The notes under the pieces: generated by a model | Databases searched by the model: none | What the model saw: only the letters and a program-made list of their open reading frames with translations | Told to the model about the DNA's origin: nothing | Shown: positions 23,168 to 28,256 of the stretch, one piece after another | Layout: every line of letters starts with the position of its first letter | Numbering within the stretch: position 1 is the stretch's first letter | Source of the DNA: Roseburia_C sp900315735 | GTDB taxonomy: Bacteria; Bacillota; Clostridia; Lachnospirales; Lachnospiraceae | Length of the DNA stretch: 28,256 nt | NCBI GenBank assembly: GCA_052118425.1 | Contig: JBQKHF010000037.1 | Direction: 5' to 3' (one strand) | Made by a program: the position numbers and the translations under genes

Positions 23168-23210
23168 AAGGAGAATGTTTCATGTTTCACGTGAAACATT
23201 CTCCTTTTTT
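23168..23210 (+). terminator. Intrinsic terminator of the kinase-regulator operon, overlapping parS
   Basis: A perfect 15-bp stem (23168-23182 with 23192-23206; core GGAGAATGTTTCA) with a 9-base loop is followed by TTTT. The loop plus the start of the 3' arm is the parS palindrome at 23183-23198. Confidence 0.85.
23183..23198. promoter_or_regulatory. parS site (perfect consensus) inside a terminator
   Basis: This is a second exact TGTTTCACGTGAAACA, 109 bp from the first perfect site. The extra TGTTTCA of the 5' stem arm just upstream makes a directly repeated half-site. Confidence 0.95.
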
Positions 23211-23213
23211 ATT

Positions 23214-23290
23214 TGCGAGAAAAACTTGCAAAGGGTGTTTTTTGTAGTTGATATATATTCGTAGGAAGCTGCCAATGGCAGATTTTTATG
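23214..23290 (+). repeat. Dispersed two-hairpin repeat, copy B
   Basis: It begins 3 bases after the terminator T-run with GCGAGAAAAACTTGCAAAGG, whose AAAAAC can pair with the following GTTTTT. It then has ATTCGTAGGAA and a perfect hairpin CTGCC-AAT-GGCAG (23269-23281). It is similar in order and spacing to copy A (20085-20185) and copy C (26430-26495). Confidence 0.6.
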
Positions 23291-23449
23291 ATATATATAA
23301 ATAGTAAAAGTATAACCAAGACCAACAAAAATGATTGTATAAGAATTAAGTAAATATAGAAAAAATATGAAATTTTAAAATTATATTTAATATGTAATGT
23401 AATAACTTGAAGAATTTATTAAGTATAGTTTTTAACATTTAATACTTGT

Positions 23450-23600
23450 AAAACTTATAAAGTATAGTATTAAAAATAATGCCAATAATTTTAAAACTTA
23501 TAAAGTATATTTTTCAAACACTGCAATAATAAAAAACTTGTAAAGCATATTAAAAGGAAAAGTGCAATAACATAATATGCACAACATATAAAATAAATAT
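23450..23600. repeat. Degenerate tandem (iteron-like) repeats, about 40-bp unit
   Basis: The motif AACTTRTAAAGYATA occurs at 23452-23466, 23495-23509 and 23535-23549 (43 and 40 bp apart). The second and third copies are each preceded by TGC(C)AATAAT about 20 bases upstream, and a further TGCAATAA start follows without a clear AACTT core. The region is A/T-rich, which lowers significance. Confidence 0.5.
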
Positions 23601-24075
23601 TTACAGTTGTGCATTTGAAAAAGAGACACTCATATTAGTATATAGATTTAGTAAACAGTATAATAATAACTTGAAACAATTAATAGAAATAGATGTATAA
23701 AGTTATTTTAATAATATAAAAGAGTAAAGAGACTTTCGTAATTATATAGAATAATATGTAAGTAAAATGATAATGAAATAATAAAAATGATAAAGATACA
23801 TATTATAAAATAGAAATGGATATATATCTAAATATTCTATTATTCTATTATGTTGAGCTATTGTCCAGATGCCCAGCATCCAGTATCAACTTATAAAAGA
23901 GTATTATCCAACTTATTTATCAGTATGAAATTATCAATATTAAAAGACAATGCAAGTATATTTAATCCAAACAAATTCCATGCAAACAGAAGAAAAAACA
24001 AGTAAAAACAGAGAAAATAACCCAAAAAATAACTTGCATTTCTATCTGGATTTACTGGAAATGAATGCTCTATAG
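23600..24075. other. AT-rich non-coding stretch before parA
   Basis: No credible open frame or RNA gene is seen. The only less A/T-rich patch is around 23855-23885, with a small hairpin GATGC-CCA-GCATC. The rest is nearly pure A/T with short degenerate repeats. It may be a low-complexity spacer in the ParB-loading region. Confidence 0.5.
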
Positions 24076-24084
24076 TGTTATAAT
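24076..24084 (+). promoter_or_regulatory. Extended -10 promoter of parA-parB
   Basis: TGTTATAAT combines the extended TG with a perfect -10 TATAAT (24079-24084). No good -35 exists 17 bases upstream, consistent with an extended -10 promoter. parA starts about 80 bases later. Confidence 0.5.
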
Positions 24085-24165
24085 AAAACAAGTTCGGTAC
24101 AGATAAAATGATAGAAAACTGAATTTTATGTTTCAATGAATGAAACAGAGAGAAAGGAAAATAGT

Positions 24166-24933
24166 ATGGGAAGAATAATAGCAATAGCAAATCAGAAGGG
24201 CGGAGTTGGTAAAACCACAACGTCTATTAATTTGTCATCATGTCTGGCAGAAGCCGGAAAGAAAATATTGGCAATAGATTTGGATCCGCAGGGAAATACT
24301 ACCAGCGGATTGGGAGTTGATAAAGATGATCTGGAGAATACCGTTTATGAATTGATGCTGGATGAATGTACAATTAGGGAAAGTATTCATAAAACAGAGA
24401 TTGAAAATCTGACTTTGATTCCATCTAATGTAAACTTGTCCGGAGCAGAAATCGAGCTTTTGGGAATCAATGATAAAGAATATATTTTAAAAAATGCAGT
24501 AGATTATATCCGTGATGATTATGATTTTATTATCATAGATTGTCCACCATCTTTGAACATGCTGACTGTAAATGCTATGACAACAGCAGATACTGTATTG
24601 GTTCCAATCCAGTGTGAGTATTATGCATTGGAAGGAATCAGCCAGTTGATTCATACCATTGACCTGGTACAGGAAAGACTGAATCCGGATTTGAAGATGG
24701 AAGGTGTCGTATTTACCATGTATGATTCCAGAACAAATCTTTCTAATGAAGTAGTCGATAATGTAAAGAATAATTTACATACAACAATTTATAAAACAAT
24801 TATTCCGAGAAATGTAAGATTAGCAGAAGCACCAAGTCACGGTCTTCCAATTAATCTTTATGACAGCAAGTCAGCAGGAGCAGAAAGCTACAGACTTCTG
24901 GCAAAAGAAGTAATCGACAGGGAGGATATCTAA
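24166..24933 (+). CDS. parA: Chromosome partitioning ATPase ParA/Soj
   Basis: The ATG at 24166 gives 255 residues starting MGRIIAIANQKGGVGKTTT, the standard Soj start. AGAAAGGA lies upstream; an earlier in-frame ATG (24136) would add ten residues and lacks a ribosome site. The deviant Walker A is KGGVGKTT (11-18) and Walker B is FIIIDCPPSLNML (~115-127). It acts with ParB to segregate origins and, as Soj, can control DnaA. It ends one base before the parB ATG. Confidence 0.97.
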   Translation: MGRIIAIANQKGGVGKTTTSINLSSCLAEAGKKILAIDLDPQGNTTSGLGVDKDDLENTVYELMLDECTIRESIHKTEIENLTLIPSNVNLSGAEIELLGINDKEYILKNAVDYIRDDYDFIIIDCPPSLNMLTVNAMTTADTVLVPIQCEYYALEGISQLIHTIDLVQERLNPDLKMEGVVFTMYDSRTNLSNEVVDNVKNNLHTTIYKTIIPRNVRLAEAPSHGLPINLYDSKSAGAESYRLLAKEVIDREDI

Positions 24934-25821
24934 ATGGCAACAAGAAAAGGTGGATTGGGAAAAGGTTTGGATTCATTGATTGCAGACAAAGTTGGAACAT
25001 CCAATGAGAAGTCAGATGCAAAAAATGAAGTCATGGTAAATATCAATAAAGTAGAACCAAATAAAGAGCAGCCGAGAAAGAACTTTGATGAAGATGCATT
25101 GTTAGAATTATCAGAGTCTATCAAACAGTTTGGTGTATTGCAGCCGCTTCTGGTAGTAGACCGGAAAGACTACTATGAAATCATCGCCGGTGAGCGAAGA
25201 TGGAGAGCAGCGAAGATGGCAGGATTAAAGAAAGTTCCTGTAATCATCAAAGATTTAACAGAGCAGGAAATCGTAGAGATTTCTCTCATTGAGAATATCC
25301 AGCGAGAAAACTTAAATCCAATTGAAGAAGCAATTGCATACAAACGTCTTTTGAATGAGTTCAATCTGAAACAGGATGAAGTTGCCGAGAGAGTCTCAAA
25401 GAGCAGAACTGCAGTTACCAATTCCATGCGGCTTTTGAAACTTTGTGATAAAGTGCAGCAGATGGTAATCGATGATATGATTACAACCGGACATGCGAGA
25501 GCATTGCTTGGAATCAACGATGAAGAAAAACAGTATACACTTGCACAGAAAATCTTTGATGAGAAAATCAGTGTAAGAGATACAGAGAAGCTGGTAAAGA
25601 AAATGCAGAAGCAGAAGAATGCACCTGCAAAAGAAGTGAATCCGGAAAAGAAAAAACTGGATGCTGTTTATCAGGAAGCAGAAGAAAAAATGAAAACCAT
25701 ACTTGGAACAAAGGTTATCATTAATCAGAAGGATTCCATGAAGGGAAAAATTGAAATCGAATATTATTCCCCAGATGAATTAACAAGAATATATGAATTA
25801 ATCGAAAGTATTAAAAAATAG
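24934..25821 (+). CDS. parB: Chromosome partitioning protein ParB/Spo0J
   Basis: This 295-residue CTP-dependent DNA clamp spreads from parS. The N-terminus RKGGLGKGLDSLI (4-16) is the ParA-stimulating peptide. The CTP-binding box is GERRWRAAK (86-94), the second box is ENIQRENLNPIEEA (120-133), and the parS-reading HTH is QDEVAERVSKSRTAVTNSMR (147-166). The C-terminus is the dimerisation domain. Candidate loading sites are at 22018-22033, 23074-23089 and 23183-23198. Noc is less likely because it pairs directly with parA and its parS sites are adjacent. Confidence 0.97.
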   Translation: MATRKGGLGKGLDSLIADKVGTSNEKSDAKNEVMVNINKVEPNKEQPRKNFDEDALLELSESIKQFGVLQPLLVVDRKDYYEIIAGERRWRAAKMAGLKKVPVIIKDLTEQEIVEISLIENIQRENLNPIEEAIAYKRLLNEFNLKQDEVAERVSKSRTAVTNSMRLLKLCDKVQQMVIDDMITTGHARALLGINDEEKQYTLAQKIFDEKISVRDTEKLVKKMQKQKNAPAKEVNPEKKKLDAVYQEAEEKMKTILGTKVIINQKDSMKGKIEIEYYSPDELTRIYELIESIKK

Positions 25822-25857
25822 AACATTTGTTTGTAATTAAGAGAAGAGGATGACAAA

Positions 25858-26361
25858 ATGATTTTTTCAGAATATTTAGGAATAGATTCCGATTACGTAA
25901 TAGTAGGACTGGCAGCACTGGTATTGATACTTTTCATAGTTACCATTGTAAACATCGTCCAGATGAGTAAGTTAAAAAAGAAATATAAGAAGTTCATGTC
26001 CGGAAAAGATGCCAAGACACTGGAAGATGTATTGAAAGAGCGTTTAGATGAGATTGATGATCTGGTAGCATCCAACAAGGCAAATAAGAAAAATATCGAA
26101 GACATATTTGCTACCTTACGTTTTACTTTCCAGAAGCTTGGACTTGTAAAATATGATGCTTTTAACGAAATGGGTGGAAAGCTGAGCTTTTCCCTTGCAA
26201 TGTTAAATGAGCGCAACGACGGATATATCATCAATGCAATGCATAGCAGAGAAGGCTGCTATACATATATTAAGGAAATCATTGATGGTAATTCTATTAT
26301 CGCACTTTCCGAGGAAGAAAAAGAAGCTTTGGAAATGGCAATGAAATCAAAAGATGAATAA
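25858..26361 (+). CDS. DUF4446 family membrane protein
   Basis: This 167-residue protein has one N-terminal membrane helix (~16-38), a basic coiled-coil segment (MSKLKKKYKKFMSGKDAKTL), and a C-terminal domain with KYDAFNEMGGKLSFSLAMLN, then REGCYTYIKEIIDG. That is the DUF4446 pattern usually found right after parB in Clostridia. The function is unknown. It is co-transcribed with parA-parB (36-base gap, ribosome site GAGGA) and is followed by a terminator. Confidence 0.85.
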   Translation: MIFSEYLGIDSDYVIVGLAALVLILFIVTIVNIVQMSKLKKKYKKFMSGKDAKTLEDVLKERLDEIDDLVASNKANKKNIEDIFATLRFTFQKLGLVKYDAFNEMGGKLSFSLAMLNERNDGYIINAMHSREGCYTYIKEIIDGNSIIALSEEEKEALEMAMKSKDE

Positions 26362-26388
26362 ATTTGCAGAAAGCAGATTGTAAAAATG

Positions 26389-26423
26389 ACAGGCATACTA
26401 TATAATAGTGTATGCCTGTTTTA
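26389..26423 (+). terminator. Intrinsic terminator after DUF4446
   Basis: ACAGGCATAC (26389-26398) pairs perfectly with GTATGCCTGT (26410-26419), followed by TTT and A/T sequence. Confidence 0.85.
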
Positions 26424-26429
26424 TATTAT

Positions 26430-26495
26430 GCGAGAGATTTGCAAAGCGCATTTCCCGCAGTTTACAGATAGTATTCAAGGAAGGAAGAGCAGATT
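26430..26495 (+). repeat. Dispersed two-hairpin repeat, copy C
   Basis: It starts 7 bases after the DUF4446 terminator with GCGAGAGATTTGCAAAGCGC, then ATTTCCCGC, which can pair with the start (eight of nine positions including a wobble). TAGTATTCAAGGAAGG corresponds to the ATTCGTA part of copies A and B. The second hairpin is lost and replaced by the ribosome site of the next gene. Confidence 0.5.
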
Positions 26496-26496
26496 C

Positions 26497-27369
26497 GTGC
26501 ATAGCTATTTAAGAGCAATTGGATTTCAGAACAATATGAAAAAATCTGATATAGAGAAACTCACGGATGAAATCATTTCATGCCCGGATAGAATAGAAGT
26601 CTCAGAAGATTCTATGGGAAATGAATTTGTGGAAATGACCAAAGAGATTGCACCGGAAGTTGGAATCCGTGTTTGCGGAGAATATGCTGAAGATGGAACT
26701 TTTCGTACCGAATACTATTACCCATATGTAGAGGGTGATGGAATCACAACCCAGGAGCAGATAGAGATAGAGAAGCATTCCGAAAAGGAATCCTATGCCG
26801 GTGTCTGTGATGAAATGAAACTGGGTGTTACATTGATTTTCTATTTGCAGAATGTTGCAGAATATTTATCCGAGCATCACAGAAATCCGAAGATGCGTCC
26901 AATGTCCGCTACATTAAGTGCGTTGTCGTTGAATGGAAAAATCATTATGCCAATCAGCAAAAATGAAAAACAGATTCAGAATACCAAGAAAAACAGCCAG
27001 GACCGTAATTACCTCATTGCAGCTGCAAGAGAGGGAGACGAGGATGCTATCGAGAATCTTACATTAGAAGACATCGATACTTATTCCATGTTATCAAGGC
27101 GAATAGCCAATGAAGACATCTTAAGCATCGTAGATTCCTATTTTATGCCATACGGAATCGAAAGTGACCAGTATTCCATTTTAGGTGAAATCGTGGATTA
27201 CCGGATGGAAAATAATAAGATGACCAATGACAGAATCTGCATTCTTACGGTAGACTGCAACGATTTGATTTATAATGTCTGCATCAATGAGAAAGACCTT
27301 CTGGGCGAACCTGCAATTGGCAGAAGATTCAAGGGAGTCATCTGGATGCAGGGAAAAGTAAATTACTAG
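26497..27369 (+). CDS. DUF3881 family protein
   Basis: The start is set to GTG at 26497, since GGAAGAG lies 7 bases upstream and the product (290 residues) then begins VHSYLRAIGF, as I recall for DUF3881. The longer in-frame start at 26386 would run through a terminator and repeat copy C. The protein is soluble, acidic and without membrane segments. It contains YYYPYVEGDG near 75 and a C-terminal beta-rich part with DCNDLIYNVCINEKDLLGEP and FKGVIWMQGKV. The function is unknown. Only 9 bases separate its stop from tRNA-Arg, so both probably share a transcript. Confidence 0.75.
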   Translation: MHSYLRAIGFQNNMKKSDIEKLTDEIISCPDRIEVSEDSMGNEFVEMTKEIAPEVGIRVCGEYAEDGTFRTEYYYPYVEGDGITTQEQIEIEKHSEKESYAGVCDEMKLGVTLIFYLQNVAEYLSEHHRNPKMRPMSATLSALSLNGKIIMPISKNEKQIQNTKKNSQDRNYLIAAAREGDEDAIENLTLEDIDTYSMLSRRIANEDILSIVDSYFMPYGIESDQYSILGEIVDYRMENNKMTNDRICILTVDCNDLIYNVCINEKDLLGEPAIGRRFKGVIWMQGKVNY

Positions 27370-27378
27370 GCAATATTG

Positions 27379-27450
27379 GTTCTCATAGTTAAATGGATAT
27401 AACAAGTGCCTCCTAAGCACTAGTTGAGGGTTCGATTCCCCCTGGGAACG
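27379..27450 (+). tRNA. tRNA-Arg(CCT)
   Basis: This 72-nt cloverleaf has acceptor GTTCTCA/TGGGAAC with one G-T and discriminator G, D-stem GTTA/TAAC with GG in the loop, anticodon stem AGTGC/GCACT with loop CTCCTAA (anticodon CCT), and T-stem GAGGG/CCCCC with loop TTCGATT. The second T-stem pair is an A-C mismatch. No CCA is encoded. It reads the AGG codon. Confidence 0.93.
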
Positions 27451-27457
27451 TTATTTT

Positions 27458-27491
27458 AGCGGCAATGAAGATAATTTTATTGCCGCTTTTT
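27458..27491 (+). terminator. Intrinsic terminator after tRNA-Arg
   Basis: AGCGGCAAT (27458-27466) pairs perfectly with ATTGCCGCT (27479-27487), then TTTT. It ends the DUF3881-tRNA transcript. Confidence 0.85.
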
Positions 27492-27579
27492 CATGTAAAA
27501 TTGTAGTTTTACTGATAAAATAAAAACTGTGTGAAAATGAAAAAAATTTTATACCCATTTATGTATAATGTTTATTGTA

Positions 27580-28065
27580 TTATGAGTTGATTTTGCACTC
27601 TGCAATTCCACCAAAATGGGAAAAGAAAGAGTTAATTATTGTTGGTACTAACTCGCAGTGAACGCAATCATTACATTCGTGCCAGCTGTAATGATATTGT
27701 TTACGATAGTTTTTAACGTCTTTGTTTGTCCAATCTTTTTTGTTTAAAAAATTAGAATTATTCCACAAATTGGCACATAGCATATCAAAAATTTTAAAAT
27801 TTTTATAACGAATTATATACATTTTGACGAGACTAACTGTTGCAATACTGCATGGATTTAAGTCAATGATACCTTTTTGATAATTAATACCACATAAATT
27901 ATATTCATTTAATATTTTTATAATTTCATCTTGATTATGAGTTGGTATAAATACTGAATTACCTCGTTTGCCAGTCCAATAACCTCTTAGTGGATTATTT
28001 TTAGGTGTTTGTTTAATTCGAATATCTTCAAGTAAAGATGGTTCTAATATTTTTTTTCTGTTCAT
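27580..28065 (-). CDS. Orphan polymorphic-toxin-like nuclease domain (HNH/EndoVII superfamily, WHE type)
   Basis: This 161-residue, A/T-rich gene has a strong ribosome site (AGGAGG). The N-terminal part holds RGYWTGKRGNSVFIP (27-41), a segment that precedes many C-terminal toxin domains, and CGINYQKGIIDLNP (58-71). The nuclease-like core is YSWHECND (126-133) ... CELVPTIINSFFSHFGGIAECK (137-158), matching the W-H-E/H ... LVP ... H-x-GG pattern of HNH/EndoVII-type toxins. No secretion domain, long N-terminal delivery region or adjacent immunity gene is seen. The family call rests on motif recognition; metal-binding H129 and H150 are the expected key residues. It sits between tRNA-Arg and an insertion sequence, pointing to acquired DNA. 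Confidence 0.6.
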   Translation of the reverse strand: MNRKKILEPSLLEDIRIKQTPKNNPLRGYWTGKRGNSVFIPTHNQDEIIKILNEYNLCGINYQKGIIDLNPCSIATVSLVKMYIIRYKNFKIFDMLCANLWNNSNFLNKKDWTNKDVKNYRKQYHYSWHECNDCVHCELVPTIINSFFSHFGGIAECKINS

Positions 28066-28118
28066 TGGTAACCTCCTAAATGTTTATTCTCTTTTTGCAA
28101 GCTGGAAAAACGTAAAAA

Positions 28119-28144
28119 AGAGAACGTGTGTTAACACGTTCTCT
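28119..28144 (-). terminator. Hairpin with T-tail on the minus strand
   Basis: AGAGAACGTGT (28119-28129) pairs perfectly with ACACGTTCTCT (28134-28144), 4-base loop. On the minus strand it is followed by TTTTTT, so it would end a leftward transcript coming from the right, upstream of the toxin-like gene. Confidence 0.7.
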
Positions 28145-28151
28145 CTATAAT

Positions 28152-28256
28152 GGTCTCATAAATTAAGACACTTTTTCGGACAGTTTTTAATGAATCTGAT
28201 ATACTAAAATCAGTAACAAAGAAAGGATTCATAAACATGTCCAGACAAAGAAGAAA
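28152..28256 (+). mobile_element. Left end of an insertion sequence (IS3-like), truncated by the window
   Basis: From 28152 (TGGTCTCATAAATTAAGACA) the sequence reads as an IS end beginning TG, then a promoter-like CGGACA-17-TATACT and a start codon with ribosome site AAAGGA. The matching right end and target duplication are outside the window, so the family is tentative. Confidence 0.45.
28237..28256 (+). CDS. Start of a probable transposase gene (partial)
   Basis: ATG at 28237 begins MSRQRR and runs off the window. AAAGGA lies 9 bases upstream. A basic N-terminus fits OrfA of IS3-type elements, but six residues cannot prove it. Confidence 0.4.

Noticed and set aside
23450..23600. CRISPR array
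   Set aside because: The repeats are short, degenerate and A/T-only with no constant repeat-spacer pattern and no cas genes.
23863..23885. Small GATGC/GCATC hairpin
   Set aside because: Five base pairs with no T-run or conserved context; kept only as a note in the AT-rich stretch.
23891..24220. 109-residue leftward open frame before parA
   Set aside because: Phe/Leu/Tyr-rich product from A/T-rich DNA, overlapping the parA start on the opposite strand, with no ribosome site.
26386..26496. Upstream extension of the DUF3881 protein
   Set aside because: It would translate a terminator hairpin and repeat copy C; the GTG at 26497 has a ribosome site and gives the family-like N-terminus.
27540..27575. 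TATAAT-containing promoter-like sequence right of tRNA-Arg
   Set aside because: No rightward gene follows before the window's toxin-like gene, which runs the other way; A/T-rich chance match.

Overview
This window is the chromosomal replication-origin region of a low-GC, Gram-positive anaerobe, most likely a Lachnospiraceae (Clostridia). The evidence is the conserved order gyrA-gyrB-recF-S4-dnaN-dnaA / oriC / rpmH-rnpA-yidD-yidC-jag-mnmE-mnmG-rsmG ... parA-parB, the AT-rich sequence, the two-subunit [4Fe-4S] class I fumarase typical of anaerobes, and DUF4446 and DUF3881 proteins, which I associate with that family. The genus cannot be fixed from sequence alone.

Layout. (1) 1-382, leftward: the promoter and leader of an rRNA operon whose 16S gene lies beyond the left edge, preceded by tRNA-Ser(GCT) with its own consensus promoter. 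(2) 425-3910, leftward: a compact cluster with fumarase beta subunit, a GNAT acetyltransferase lying between the two fumarase genes, fumarase alpha subunit, a DUF3592-like membrane protein, and a CmpB-type membrane protein with an 11-residue repeat tail. (3) 3984-12590, leftward: the replication operon dnaA-dnaN-S4-recF-gyrB-gyrA. (4) oriC is bipartite. A helically phased DnaA-box array lies upstream of dnaA (12733-12877), and a second box set with an AT-rich stretch lies between dnaA and dnaN. (5) 13003-19983, rightward: rpmH, RNase P protein, YidD, YidC, the KH/R3H protein KhpB (Jag), the tRNA U34-modification pair MnmE/MnmG, and RsmG. (6) 19984-24165: an accessory-looking stretch. It holds a long hairpin, a dispersed hairpin repeat, a degenerate alpha/beta hydrolase on the opposite strand, a cytoplasmic DegS-like kinase and NarL-type regulator behind a LexA-box-like palindrome, and about 1.1 kb of AT-rich non-coding DNA. 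(7) 24166-27450, rightward: parA, parB, DUF4446, DUF3881 and tRNA-Arg(CCT). (8) 27492-28256: an islet next to the tRNA with an orphan polymorphic-toxin-like HNH/EndoVII nuclease and the left end of an insertion sequence.

How the parts work together. Genes flanking oriC are almost all co-oriented with replication moving away from it. Initiation (DnaA, DnaN), supercoiling (gyrase), repair (RecF) and segregation (ParA, ParB and three parS sites) are all within about 14 kb. One parS-like site lies inside the kinase coding sequence, and another forms the loop and 3' arm of an intrinsic terminator.

The least explained signals are the terminator-embedded parS, the three-copy two-hairpin repeat that follows terminators, the SOS-like palindrome at the kinase operon, the strict 11-bp spacing of DnaA boxes, and the orphan toxin gene. 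None of these is proven to be a new system. They are read from sequence only.
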